42,096 bases of DNA from Rubrobacter calidifluminis (GTDB lineage Bacteria; Actinomycetota; Rubrobacteria; Rubrobacterales; Rubrobacteraceae), in contig NZ_JAQKGV010000020.1 of assembly GCF_028617075.1 (NCBI RefSeq), forward strand, positions 1-42,096. The letters run 5' to 3'. The translations under genes and the position numbers were made by a program. Below are positions 7,972 to 16,131 of the stretch, piece after piece. The stretch's first letter is position 1; each line of letters starts with the position of its first letter. The notes below the pieces were generated by a model, which was not told the origin of the DNA, made no database searches, and saw only the letters and a list, made by a program, of their open reading frames with translations.

Positions 7972-8415
7972 TCATCTTTCTACCTGACGGCGATCCTCCT
8001 CGCCTTCGTCCTCACCCGGGAAGTAGATGTCGTCAACCTCTATGTTGACCTCCTTGACCTTAAGCCCAACAAGGCTCTCTATGCGGCTTATGACGTTCCT
8101 TCTCACAGCCTCGGCAAGCTGCGGTATCGGCTTGCCATACTCGGTGGTCATCTTCAGATCCACCGCCGTCTCCTCCTGGCCCACCTCAACGGAAACCCCC
8201 CGCGTCTGACCGCTGACTCCAGGGACGTTGCCGATGAGGTTGCCAACGGCTCCTGCAGCACCACCACTGCCCATCCTCACGCCGTCTATCTCCTGGGCAG
8301 CGATGCCGGCTATCCTGGCTACCACGTTGTCCTCTATCCTGGTCGAGCCCCGGCCGCTCTGCAGCCCACCCGACTGCTGCTGGCTCTGCCTGTTCCTCTC
8401 TCGCTGCTCGGTCAT
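7972..8415 (-). CDS. Asp23/Gls24 family envelope stress protein
   Basis: Asp23/Gls24 (DUF322) protein of 147 residues: a Gln/Arg-rich N-terminus, then the domain with IEDNVVARIAGIAAQEIDGV, VSVEVGQEETAVDLKMTTEYG and a C-terminal helix RNVISRIESLVGLKVKEVNI plus an acidic tail. In Firmicutes and actinobacteria these proteins sit at the membrane and are linked to cell-envelope and alkaline stress; biochemical function is not settled. The ATG at 8415 was chosen for its strong AAGGAGGG site. The frame is open for another 94 codons upstream and would add a hydrophobic segment, so a longer form cannot be fully excluded. It is the last gene of a minus-strand stress group. Confidence 0.85.
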   Translation of the reverse strand: MTEQRERNRQSQQQSGGLQSGRGSTRIEDNVVARIAGIAAQEIDGVRMGSGGAAGAVGNLIGNVPGVSGQTRGVSVEVGQEETAVDLKMTTEYGKPIPQLAEAVRRNVISRIESLVGLKVKEVNIEVDDIYFPGEDEGEEDRRQVER

Positions 8416-8827
8416 TTTCCCTCCTTCTACATGAATCTCGCGCTCCAGCTGTTCCGACTCCTTCAGCCTCCGCGCAACCTTCCGATCACTCCCCGCCCCG
8501 CCACCAGCCTCCCGGATCCGGCCAGCCCCACCGTATCCAAACAAACCCGTCAGCAGGCCAGTTCCGAGTCCAGCCACGAAAGCGAGCGCAACACAGACTG
8601 CCTCCTCCAGACAGGACCGGGAAGGCGAAGCGCGAAGATGCCTCGCGCAATATTCCAACACCCTCTCCCCCCCTCCTACACCAACATCCGAGCCCAATCA
8701 TCCAAAACCCATGTGTATCTCAGACCCTGCTCCAAAGCACCCGTCCTCACCGAAGATAAAGACCCCGTAAAACATGCCGGGGCCACCACATCAGCGGCGG
8801 CCCCGTAACCATTTATCCCTTCGCCTG
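8416..8827. other. Gene-poor stretch between Asp23 and CsbD genes
   Basis: No separate gene is convincing here. On the minus strand the Asp23 frame stays open and encodes a hydrophobic segment (VALAFVAGLGTGLLTGLFG) followed by a charged helix, with a GGAGGAGG stretch but no good start codon behind it in that frame. This could be the remnant or alternative N-terminus of a small membrane protein. Near the CsbD end lies a hairpin (separate entry). The plus strand shows nothing convincing. Confidence 0.4.
8778..8805 (-). terminator. Hairpin downstream of csbD, probable terminator
   Basis: CGGGGCC (8778-8784) and GGCCCCG (8799-8805) form a perfect 7-bp stem. On the minus strand it follows the CsbD stop by about 20 bases and is followed by GGCATGTTTT, a short T-rich tail. 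Confidence 0.45.
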
Positions 8828-9010
8828 CTACTTCCCGAACTTCTCCTTTACGTCGCCCTTCTTCTCCTTGAGCTCACCTTCCTTCTGCTCGGCCTTGCCC
8901 TCGCTCTTCTTGGCCTCGTCGCCCGTCACGGCCCCGGCCGCCTCCTTGAGCTTGCCCTTGGCCTTGTCCACAAGACCCTCCACCTTGTCGCGCTGACTGT
9001 CGCTGGCCAT
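8828..9010 (-). CDS. CsbD family stress protein
   Basis: Small hydrophilic protein of 60 residues, very rich in Lys, Glu and Ala, with the CsbD pattern DKVEGLVDKAKGKLKEAAG followed by TGDEAKKSEGKAEQKEGELK. CsbD proteins are abundant general-stress proteins of unknown biochemical role (a sigma-B regulon member in Bacillus). The ATG at 9010 has an AAGGAGAG site six bases upstream; longer in-frame starts lack one. A GGGTAT hexamer on the minus strand about 50 bases upstream (9059-9064) resembles a sigma-B -10 box, but I find no matching -35. It lies between the Asp23 and four-helix membrane genes. Confidence 0.88.
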   Translation of the reverse strand: MASDSQRDKVEGLVDKAKGKLKEAAGAVTGDEAKKSEGKAEQKEGELKEKKGDVKEKFGK

Positions 9011-9115
9011 CAGTCTCTCCTTTCGTTGATCGGGATCGATCTCACCAACAGCGTGGTTATACCCCATTTTGTCGATCTATTATTAGCGTTTTAACGAAGG
9101 TTTAATCTCTCGCCT

Positions 9116-9844
9116 CTAGTCTTCACCTCCTTCGGTTCTCAAAGAGCGGCTCTCCCAGGGTGGCACGCCCCTTCTACGCCCGGTACGCGCTCCCCAGAGT
9201 CCCCCTATCACGCCTCCGGCGAATGGGAGGAGCAGGGCGAGTATGCCCGAAGCGGTTGCTATCGAGGAGATATCATGCCCGGATGCTCCTGTGGAAGGGG
9301 AAGACGGGAGGGTGATGTTGTTGAGCTGATCTGCGAACCCGGCTCCGACGACGGTTGCTGCCGCCAGGGCCACTACCGTTACGATCAGGCCAAGCAGGGC
9401 AACCAGCAGGCCGTGTTTCGCTCCGCCCCGGCTCGCCATGCGACCTGCCGCGTACCCACCTACCAAGTAGGCGATGAAAAGGGTTACGAGGAGCCCTATC
9501 AGGCCGGAGAGTCCGCCGGACGAAACGTCGTTTCCGCCACCTTTGACGACGGCACCCACGATGGCGCTCACTACTCCTGAGAGTACGAGTGCGGCGCCCA
9601 GTGCGGACAGCCAGCCGAGCACAATACTTATCCAGCTCGTCCCCCGTTCCATCTCCGAGCGCAGGTGGTCCTCGCGCTGCCTTTCGGTCTCCGCCAGACG
9701 CTCCGCCTCTCCTGGTCCGTTGGTGATCCGGGCGGATTCGCCGCCTCTACCGGTTGTCATACGTCTTTCCCTGGCGGTGCCGGGAGGCGTGTAAGACTCA
9801 CCCGACCCCTCTCGGAAAGATCTGTCGTGTTCTCTATCAGGCAT
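9116..9844 (-). CDS. Predicted four-helix membrane protein of the envelope stress group
   Basis: A 242-residue protein with a hydrophilic, Arg/Glu-rich N-terminal tail of about 68 residues and four hydrophobic segments at roughly 70-100, 110-136, 144-170 and 196-222, each rich in Gly, Ala and small residues. The loop after helix 2 (GGYAAGRMASRGGAKHG) and the end of helix 4 (GGLWGARTGRR) resemble actinobacterial YrzE/TIGR04086-like membrane proteins, but I do not recognise a specific family with certainty. The ATG has a GGAG site about nine bases upstream. Neighbours (GlsB, CsbD, Asp23) suggest a role in membrane or envelope stress; no function is claimed. Confidence 0.7.
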   Translation of the reverse strand: MPDREHDRSFREGSGESYTPPGTARERRMTTGRGGESARITNGPGEAERLAETERQREDHLRSEMERGTSWISIVLGWLSALGAALVLSGVVSAIVGAVVKGGGNDVSSGGLSGLIGLLVTLFIAYLVGGYAAGRMASRGGAKHGLLVALLGLIVTVVALAAATVVGAGFADQLNNITLPSSPSTGASGHDISSIATASGILALLLPFAGGVIGGLWGARTGRRRGVPPWESRSLRTEGGED

Positions 9845-9995
9845 TTCCCGAGACTCCTTTCACTATCATCTGCACGATACGACTCACCTTCCCCGGCGCG
9901 ATCTTCTCTCCCGATATCTGCGCCAGAGAAAAGGTAAGAGGGTGACGAGGACCCTCCTCAACAGGGTTCCCACTGATGACACTCCTTTCCAGGTA

Positions 9996-10271
9996 CTAGC
10001 GCCTGCGGCTGGAATAGCCCCTGTTGCCGGCCACCAGCCGGTAGATCACGAGCAGTACCACCGCTCCTATCACCGAGACGATCACCGAGGCCACGTTCAC
10101 CCCGCTCACCCCGGGACCGCCCAGAGCACCGACTATCGCCCCTCCTACGATCGCCCCGACGATGCCGATCACGACAGTGACCACCAGCCCGCCGGGATCC
10201 CTGCCGGGCATGATCCACTTCGCTATGGCGCCGGCTATGAACCCCAGCACTATCCAGGATATGATGCCCAA
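9996..10271 (-). CDS. GlsB/YeaQ/YmgE family stress response membrane protein
   Basis: A 91-residue inner-membrane protein of the transglycosylase-associated / GlsB family. Three hydrophobic segments follow the family order: MGIISWIVLGFIAGAIAKWI with the conserved MPGRDPGG loop, then VVTVVIGIVGAIVGGAIVGA, then ASVIVSVIGAVVLLVIYRL, and a basic tail. The start is TTG at 10271 with a GAGGAGG site nine bases upstream; no ATG or GTG gives the complete first helix. Family members are induced by stress, and their biochemical role is unknown. It heads the minus-strand stress group, and its promoter must lie in the 360-base gap shared with the divergent aldehyde dehydrogenase gene. Confidence 0.88.
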   Translation of the reverse strand: MGIISWIVLGFIAGAIAKWIMPGRDPGGLVVTVVIGIVGAIVGGAIVGALGGPGVSGVNVASVIVSVIGAVVLLVIYRLVAGNRGYSSRRR

Positions 10272-10631
10272 CTAAAGCAACCTCCTCAGGTTTTTTCGAA
10301 CTACACCCATGTAGACAGCGCCCCCATCCGATCCGTTACACCGACCGAAACACTCTCGCGCAGCCTCTCCGGTGTGTACACACCGCGCTCTCTCATTCCA
10401 ACCACCACCGAGAACGAGTGCCCGATGCGACCATCTCCGGTTCCGGGAGAAACACTCTTTGTGCAAATCGACGTTGATAGGGCAAATACGCGGATGCAAC
10501 CATCCTCACAGGGGGAACCAGAACCGCCGGATGCAGAGGGGGGTGGGTACGGAGGAAGAAGACGAGCGGGTGTGCACTGGGGAACGGTCATGACGCCGCG
10601 CAAGGTCCGGCCGAGGATCAAGAGGAGAAGT
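10272..10631. other. Divergent intergenic region between glsB and aldehyde dehydrogenase
   Basis: No gene is supported. The aldehyde dehydrogenase frame is open through this region, but its codons do not match the family N-terminus. The stretch must hold promoters for both divergent genes and contains a perfect 16-bp palindrome (separate entry). No sigma-70-type -35/-10 pair stood out. Confidence 0.5.
10370..10385. promoter_or_regulatory. Perfect 16-bp palindrome, candidate operator
   Basis: CGGTGTGTACACACCG is a perfect inverted repeat with no spacer, located about 100 bases upstream of glsB and 245 upstream of the aldehyde dehydrogenase start. Its size and symmetry suit a dimeric repressor site. 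The regulator is unknown. Confidence 0.45.
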
Positions 10632-12119
10632 ATGGAGCTGCAGGTAGAACCCGGAGTAGAAGAGTTCATCAGGAAGGAGCACAGGCTGCTCATAGACGGC
10701 GAGTGGGTCGAGGCCGCCTCGGGCAGGACTTTCGAGACAATAAACCCGGCTACTGAGGAGCATCTGGCGAATGTTGCCTGGGGTGAGGCCGAGGACGTCG
10801 ATCGGGCCGTGAGGGCCGCGAGGAGGGCCTTCGCCGACGACTCGCCGTGGCGGAGGATGAGCCTCTCCGACCGCGGGCGCCTCATCTACAGGATCAGCGA
10901 GCTCATCGAGGAGCACGCCGACGAGTTCGCCATGCTCGAGACGCTCGACAACGGCAAGCCGTTCGCGGTGGCGAAGGCGGCGGACGTCGCTCTCGCAGCC
11001 GACCTCTTCCGCTACATGGCCGGCTGGCCGACGAAGATCGAGGGCAACACCATCCCCGTCTCGGCCGTTGCGACCGGCGGGGAGTTTCTCGGGATGACCC
11101 TCAAGGAGCCCGTCGGGGTGGTGGGCCAGATCATACCGTGGAACTTCCCGCTCCTCATGGCGGCCTGGAAGCTCGGCCCGGTGCTGGCCGCTGGCTGCAC
11201 CGTCGTTCTCAAGCCCGCCGAGCAGACCCCGCTCTCGGCGCTGCGCCTGGGAGAGCTCCTTCTGGAAGCCGGGCTACCCGACGGGGTGGTCAACATCGTC
11301 ACCGGCTTCGGCGATGCGGGAGCGGCCCTCGCCGCTCACGACGACGTCGACAAGGTGGCCTTCACCGGCTCGACGGAGGTCGGGAAGCTCATCGTCAAGG
11401 CAGCCGCGGGGAACCTCAAGAAGGTCACCCTGGAGCTCGGCGGCAAGTCGCCCAACGTGGTGTTCAAGGACGCCGACCTGGAGGTGGCCATCTCCGGTGC
11501 GGCGAACGGCATCTTCTTCAACCACGGCCAGTGCTGCAACGCGGGCTCCAGGCTCTTCGTCGAGCGGGAGGTCTACGACGAGGTCGTCGAGGGCGTGGCG
11601 GAGAGAGCCAAAAACATCAGGCTCGGCAGCGGCCTCGACCCCGAAACCGAGATGGGGCCCCTGATCTCCGACGAGCAGTTCGAGAAGGTTCTCGGCTACA
11701 TCGAGCAGGGCCGCGAGGCCGGAGCCGAGACGTACGTCGGCGGGGGACGGGCCGGGAGCCGCGGCTACTTCGTCGAGCCGACGATCCTCACGAACACCTC
11801 GCCGGAGATGTCCGTGGTCAGGGAGGAGATCTTCGGTCCGGTGGTCGTGGCGATACCGTTCTCGGACCCCGAGGAGCTCGTCGCGGAGGCCAACGACACC
11901 CGTTACGGGCTCGCCGCCGGGGTCTTCACCCGCGACATCTCCAAGGCCTACAGGACCGCCAAGCGCCTGCGGGCCGGCACAGTGTGGATAAACTGCTACC
12001 ACGTCTTCGACGCTGCGCTGCCCTTCGGCGGCTACAAGGAGAGCGGCTGGGGGAGGGAGATGGGCCACGACGTGCTCGAGAACTACCTCGAGACCAAGTC
12101 CGTTGTCACGGCCATATAA
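10632..12119 (+). CDS. NAD(P)-dependent aldehyde dehydrogenase, class 1/2 type
   Basis: Tetrameric-type aldehyde dehydrogenase of 495 residues, the usual class 1/2 length. Landmarks: cofactor-fold segment VVGQIIPWNFPLLMAAWKL, Gly motif FTGSTEVGK, general-base Glu in LELGGKSPNVVF, nucleophile Cys in NHGQCCNAGSRLFVE, and the C-terminal PFGGYKESGWGREMG. The ATG at 10632 has an AGAGGAG site and gives the normal N-terminus (IDGEWVEAASGRTFETINPAT); an ATG at 10590 lacks such a site. It would oxidise an aldehyde to the acid; betaine-aldehyde- or retinal-type substrates cannot be distinguished by eye. It is transcribed alone, ending at a strong terminator. Confidence 0.88.
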   Translation: MELQVEPGVEEFIRKEHRLLIDGEWVEAASGRTFETINPATEEHLANVAWGEAEDVDRAVRAARRAFADDSPWRRMSLSDRGRLIYRISELIEEHADEFAMLETLDNGKPFAVAKAADVALAADLFRYMAGWPTKIEGNTIPVSAVATGGEFLGMTLKEPVGVVGQIIPWNFPLLMAAWKLGPVLAAGCTVVLKPAEQTPLSALRLGELLLEAGLPDGVVNIVTGFGDAGAALAAHDDVDKVAFTGSTEVGKLIVKAAAGNLKKVTLELGGKSPNVVFKDADLEVAISGAANGIFFNHGQCCNAGSRLFVEREVYDEVVEGVAERAKNIRLGSGLDPETEMGPLISDEQFEKVLGYIEQGREAGAETYVGGGRAGSRGYFVEPTILTNTSPEMSVVREEIFGPVVVAIPFSDPEELVAEANDTRYGLAAGVFTRDISKAYRTAKRLRAGTVWINCYHVFDAALPFGGYKESGWGREMGHDVLENYLETKSVVTAI

Positions 12120-12129
12120 ATCAACATCT

Positions 12130-12167
12130 GCGGGAGGGTGTCATCCTGACCCTCCCGCATTATTTTT
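12130..12167 (+). terminator. Rho-independent terminator after aldehyde dehydrogenase
   Basis: GCGGGAGGGT (12130-12139) pairs perfectly with ACCCTCCCGC (12149-12158) around a nine-base loop, followed by ATTATTTTT. It is the clearest intrinsic terminator in the window, 10 bases after the stop codon. Confidence 0.85.
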
Positions 12168-12259
12168 GCCACGGCGGCCAACCGCCGGTCGGGCCCATTA
12201 TTACCTGGGCGAGCAACAAGCCCGCAAGCAAAATCCCCAACACCAGTATGGAGGACTCA

Positions 12260-13710
12260 ATGTTTCAGATCGACCTGTTGATCGACCATGACGACCGCCC
12301 TGCCAGCGGCGGCGCCACCTTCGTGCGGCGCAACCCGATCACCGGTGAGATCGCCACCCGCGCGGCTGCAGCGACCGTGGAGGACTCACTTGCGGCGGCC
12401 GATGCCGCGGCGCATGCCTTCCCGGACTGGTCTCAGCTCGGTCCGGGCGCCCGCCGTGCGATGCTGCTCAAGGCGGGCGACGATCTCGAGGCGCGCACAC
12501 CGAGTTCATCGCCCGCGCCGTGGCCGAAACCGGCGCCACCGCCGGCTGGATCGGTTTCAATTGCAAGCTCGCCGCCAACATGCTGCGCGAGGCCGCCTCG
12601 ATGACGACGCAGATCACCGGCGAGATCATTCCCTCCGATGTGCCTGGTCTGCTCGCCATGTCCCATCGCCAGCCTGTCGGTGTCGTGCTGGGCGTAGCAC
12701 CGTGGAACGCCCCCGTGATCCTCGGCACCCGGGCGCTGGCCATGCCGCTGGCGTGTGGCAACACCGTGGTGCTCAAAGCCAGCGAGCTGTGCCCGGGCAC
12801 GCACCGCCTGATCGGCGAGGCCCTGCGAGAGGCGGGCCTGCCGCCGGGCGTCGTAAACGTCGTCACCCACGCGCCCGAAGATGCCCCGGCCATCGTCGAG
12901 GGGCTCATCGCACACCCGGCCGTGCGTCGCATCAACTTCACCGGCAGCTCGAAGGTCGGGCGTGTCGTCGCGATCAAGGCGGCCGAGCACTTCAAACGCG
13001 TGCTGCTGGAACTGGGTGGCAAAGCCCCGGTAGTTGTGTTGGACGATGCAGATCTTGACGCCGCCGTTGCCGCGTGCTCCTTCGGCGCCTTCATGAACCA
13101 GGGTCAGATCTGCATGTCCACCGAGCGTATCATCGTGGACGAAGCCATCGCCGACGACTTCGTGCAGCGCCTGACTGCCAAGGCGGACAGCCTCACGGTG
13201 GGCGATCCTCGCCAGGGCCATGCAGCGCTGGGATCCGTGGTGGACCTCAGCGTCGCCGAACGTGTGCAGGCACTCATCGACGACGCGCTCGCCAAAGGTG
13301 CACGTCTTGTTGCCGGCGGCAAGAGCCAGGATACCTTGATGGGTGCGCACGTGCTGGACCACGTCACAACGGGCATGCACATCTACCGGGAAGAGTCCTT
13401 CGGACCCGTGGTCGGTGTGGTGCGGGTGCGTGGGGTGGACGAAGCCGTGCGGGTGGCCAACGACACAGAATACGGCCTCTCGGCCGCCGTGTTCGGGCGT
13501 GACGTGAACCGCGCGCTGGCGGTGGCTAGTCGCATAGAATCGGGCATCTGCCACGTTAACGGCCCTACGGTGCACGACGAAGCCCAAATGCCTTTTGGTG
13601 GTGTCAAGGCCTCGGGCTGGGGCCGCTTCGGCGGCAAGGCTGCGATCGACGAGTTCACCGAGCTGCGCTGGATAACAGTGCAGTCTGGCGAGCGTGAATA
13701 TCCCTTTTGA
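12260..13710 (+). pseudogene. Salicylaldehyde-dehydrogenase-like gene with a frameshift
   Basis: Aldehyde dehydrogenase closest by eye to proteobacterial salicylaldehyde/vanillin dehydrogenases (NahF type): AANMLREAASMTTQITGEIIP, GVAPWNAPVILGTRALAMPL, LLELGGKAPVVVLDDADLD, MNQGQICMSTERIIVDE and a C-terminal YPF. The start ATG has a GGAGG site five bases upstream. The first 79 residues (MFQIDLLIDHDD through DDLEAR) are in one frame and the rest is in another; the switch falls at 12494-12499, where one base appears to be missing before ACC GAG TTC ATC. Read across the shift, the protein is about 483 residues and complete, so this is a recent lesion or a base-call error. Its relatives and compact intergenic setting suggest acquisition by transfer. 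Confidence 0.8.
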
Positions 13711-14060
13711 GCCCGGCAAAATACAGAGCACATACCAAAACATACGGTCCAGGATGCAATCATCCGGCGGGAGAAAAGTTCTCCGCCGTATAACGGCCTC
13801 CTCTCTCAGATCTGTTTCATGATGTCGGGGAAAATCATCCACACCAATACGTTCAAGATTCGCTCCACCACGCTCTCACGGCATCCTGGAAGGAAATCCC
13901 CCTTCCCGGGGTGTCGCCCTCGACCACGGTTCGCCCCCGACGATGAGCAGCCCCGCCGGCTACACATGCAGGGTGCAGACCTCGGGTATGATGTGGTTCC
14001 GGTGAAGAGCTTGATGACATGCCGGTTGCAACACGTCACCGGGCAAGAGGAGAGGGAGGA
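13711..14060. other. Intergenic region upstream of thymidine phosphorylase
   Basis: No gene is supported; the short frames on both strands lack a ribosome site or family resemblance. It contains a hairpin just after the aldehyde dehydrogenase (separate entry) and presumably the promoter of the nucleoside phosphorylase / BchNB-like operon; the AT-richer part around 13985-14035 is the likeliest place. Confidence 0.5.
13765..13788 (+). terminator. Hairpin after the frameshifted aldehyde dehydrogenase, possible terminator
   Basis: CGGCGGGAGAA (13765-13775) and TTCTCCGCCG (13779-13788) form a 10-bp stem with one bulged G and a three-base loop. No T tract follows, so the terminator role is tentative. 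Confidence 0.45.
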
Positions 14061-15344
14061 ATGGTGGCCGGTAGCCGGGGAATACTCGAGGCCATAGAAG
14101 TCAAGAAGCGGGGAGGTGAGCTCTCGCAGGCGACGATAGAGGAAGTCGTCGACGGGTACACGGCGGGTGAAATCCCCGACTACCAGATGTCCGCCCTACT
14201 CATGGCGATCCTGCTGAAGGGCATGAACTACGGGGAGACGCTCGCGATGACCCGGGCGATGGCGTACTCCGGGAAGCACTATTCGTTTCCGGGATGCGCC
14301 GACAAGCACTCCACGGGCGGGGTCGGAGACAAGGTCTCGCTCACCGCTCTCCCCGTCGCCGCCGCCTGCGGGCTCCCGGTCGCCAAGCTCTCCGGCCGGG
14401 GGCTGGGGACGACGGGTGGGACGGTGGACAAGCTCGAGTCCATCCCCGGCTTTTCGTGCGCGCTCACGGAGGATCGCTTCCGGAGGCAGGTCGAGGAGGT
14501 GGGGATCGCGATCGGAGAGGCCGGGGAGGTCGCTCCGGCGGATCGGGCGATCTACGCCTTGAGGGACGCGACCGCGACGGTGGACTCGCTGCCGCTCATC
14601 GCATCCTCGATCGTCTCCAAGAAGGTGGCCACCGGCGCGGAGTTTTTGCTCTACGACGTGAAGTGCGGCTCGGGAGCGTTCATGAGGAGCGTGGAGGACG
14701 CCCGCGAGCTAGCCGGGACGCTCGTTCGGCTGAGCGGTCAGTTCGGCATCTCCGCCTCGGCGATCATCACCGGGATGGACGAGCCGCTGGGCAGCGCCGT
14801 CGGCAACGCGCTCGAGGTGCGGGAGGCCGTGCGGTTCCTGCAGGAAGCGCCCGTACGGGAGGACCTCTCCGAGACCGCGAAAGCCGTCGCCTCGCGCCTG
14901 CTCTCGCTCGCGGGGCGGGAGGAACCCGGACGGGAGGTCGAGCGGGCCATCTCCTCGGGAGCGGCCTACGAGACCTTCCTCCGCCTCGTCGCCGCCCAGG
15001 GGGGCGACCCCTCGGCGCTCGACGCCCTCCCCGTCTCCGGTGAGGTCGAGAGCGTGAGAGCCCCCCGCGACGGTTACGTCGCCCGGTTCGACGCCCGCCT
15101 CGTCGGAGAGGCGGCGCTGCTGCTCGGCGCCGGGAGGCAGAAGAAAGGGGAGGCTGTAGACCCCGGCGTTGGCGTCGAGGTACTCGTCCGGGTTGGGGAC
15201 AGGGTCGGGCGCGGGCAGGAGGTAGCACTCCTCTACCACAGGTCGGGCAGGGGCCTCGAAGGGGCCAGGAGGTTGCTCACGCGCTCGCTCGAACTGACCG
15301 ATGAGCCATCCTCCCCTCCCCCTGCTATCCTTGAGGTTTTGTAG
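14061..15344 (+). CDS. deoA: Pyrimidine-nucleoside / thymidine phosphorylase
   Basis: Cytosolic phosphorylase of 427 residues that splits thymidine, deoxyuridine or uridine with phosphate to base and (deoxy)ribose 1-phosphate. N-terminal helical domain (DYQMSALLMAILLKGM), the phosphate/glycosyl-transferase signature SGRGLGTTGGTVDKLESIPG, the KHSTGGVGDK phosphate loop, DVKCGSGAFM with its conserved lysine, and a C-terminal biotinyl-like domain (VGRGQEVALLY). The ATG at 14061 has a GGGAGGA site. The purine phosphorylase follows within 30 bases, making a nucleoside-salvage pair at the head of an operon that continues into the BchN/BchB-like genes. Thymidine versus broad pyrimidine specificity is not resolved. 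Confidence 0.9.
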   Translation: MVAGSRGILEAIEVKKRGGELSQATIEEVVDGYTAGEIPDYQMSALLMAILLKGMNYGETLAMTRAMAYSGKHYSFPGCADKHSTGGVGDKVSLTALPVAAACGLPVAKLSGRGLGTTGGTVDKLESIPGFSCALTEDRFRRQVEEVGIAIGEAGEVAPADRAIYALRDATATVDSLPLIASSIVSKKVATGAEFLLYDVKCGSGAFMRSVEDARELAGTLVRLSGQFGISASAIITGMDEPLGSAVGNALEVREAVRFLQEAPVREDLSETAKAVASRLLSLAGREEPGREVERAISSGAAYETFLRLVAAQGGDPSALDALPVSGEVESVRAPRDGYVARFDARLVGEAALLLGAGRQKKGEAVDPGVGVEVLVRVGDRVGRGQEVALLYHRSGRGLEGARRLLTRSLELTDEPSSPPPAILEVL

Positions 15345-15373
15345 AAGAGAATGGAGGAGGGAGGTAGCGAGAC

Positions 15374-16105
15374 TTGAGCCCGGTCCACCTGCGCGCCGAG
15401 CCGGGAGACTACGCCGAGAACGTGCTCTTGCCGGGCGATCCCCGGCGGGCGCGCTACGTAGCAGAGAACTTCTTCAAGGAGGCCCGGCTCGTCAACGAGG
15501 AGCGCGGGATGCTAGGTTACACCGGCACCTACAAAGGCCGTCCCGTCTCGGTGCAGACGACCGGGATGGGGTGCCCGAGCGCCTCCATCGTGACGGAAGA
15601 GCTGCTGCAGCTCGGAGCCAGGAACCTCCTCAGGGTCGGGACCTGCGGCGGGTACCACCCGGACATGCAACTCGGGGACCTCGTCATCGCCACCGCTGCG
15701 ACCCCGCTCGACGGCACCGTCTCCAAGCTCACCCGCGGGCTGCCCTACGCCCCGGCGGCCAGCTTCGACATCGTCCACGCCGCCCACCACGCCGCGCAGG
15801 GATCGGGCAGGAAGGTCTTCACCGGGCCGGTCGTCAGCTCCGATCTTTTCTATGATCCCATGCCGCATCCGAAAGAGACGTGGGGCAAGTTCGGTGTTCT
15901 CGCCGTCGAGATGGAGGCCGCGGCCATCTTCACCCTGGCCGCGATGCACGGGGCAAGGGCGGGTTGTCTCCTCACCGTATCCGACACCTTCACCGAGCAG
16001 GAGGCCGTGCGGATCTCGGACGCGGCCCTGAGGGATGCGGTGGATGGCATGGTGGAACTGGCACTCGAGACCCTCTGCGCGCTAGACTGGCGCTCTGGGG
16101 GATAG
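15374..16105 (+). CDS. deoD: Purine-nucleoside phosphorylase, DeoD type
   Basis: Hexameric-type (NP-I family) purine nucleoside phosphorylase, 243 residues. Signatures: phosphate loop VLLPGDPRRARYVAENF, TTGMGCPSASIVTEELLQLG, RVGTCGGYHPDMQLGDLVI, the sugar-binding VEMEAAAIFTLA and the base-binding SDTF segment with the catalytic Asp. The start is TTG at 15374 behind a GGAGGGAGG stretch. It converts (deoxy)inosine, guanosine or adenosine plus phosphate to base and sugar phosphate. Neighbours are thymidine phosphorylase upstream and the BchN-like gene 26 bases downstream. Confidence 0.9.
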   Translation: MSPVHLRAEPGDYAENVLLPGDPRRARYVAENFFKEARLVNEERGMLGYTGTYKGRPVSVQTTGMGCPSASIVTEELLQLGARNLLRVGTCGGYHPDMQLGDLVIATAATPLDGTVSKLTRGLPYAPAASFDIVHAAHHAAQGSGRKVFTGPVVSSDLFYDPMPHPKETWGKFGVLAVEMEAAAIFTLAAMHGARAGCLLTVSDTFTEQEAVRISDAALRDAVDGMVELALETLCALDWRSGG

Positions 16106-16131
16106 CATCCTGGAGAGGACCCGGCAAGACG

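Noticed and set aside
9059-9064. Sigma-B-type promoter upstream of csbD
   Set aside because: The GGGTAT hexamer fits the -10 box, but no acceptable -35 box lies 12-16 bases upstream, so it is not reported as a feature.
9942-10631. Upstream extension of the aldehyde dehydrogenase frame by 230 codons
   Set aside because: It overlaps glsB on the other strand, is low-complexity (His/Asp/Tyr-rich) and lacks a ribosome site; the 10632 start gives the normal family N-terminus.
13806-14039. Minus-strand 77-residue frame with a hydrophobic C-terminus (ILNVLVWMIF)
   Set aside because: No ribosome site, no recognisable family, and it lies within the promoter region of the thymidine phosphorylase operon; at most a gene remnant.
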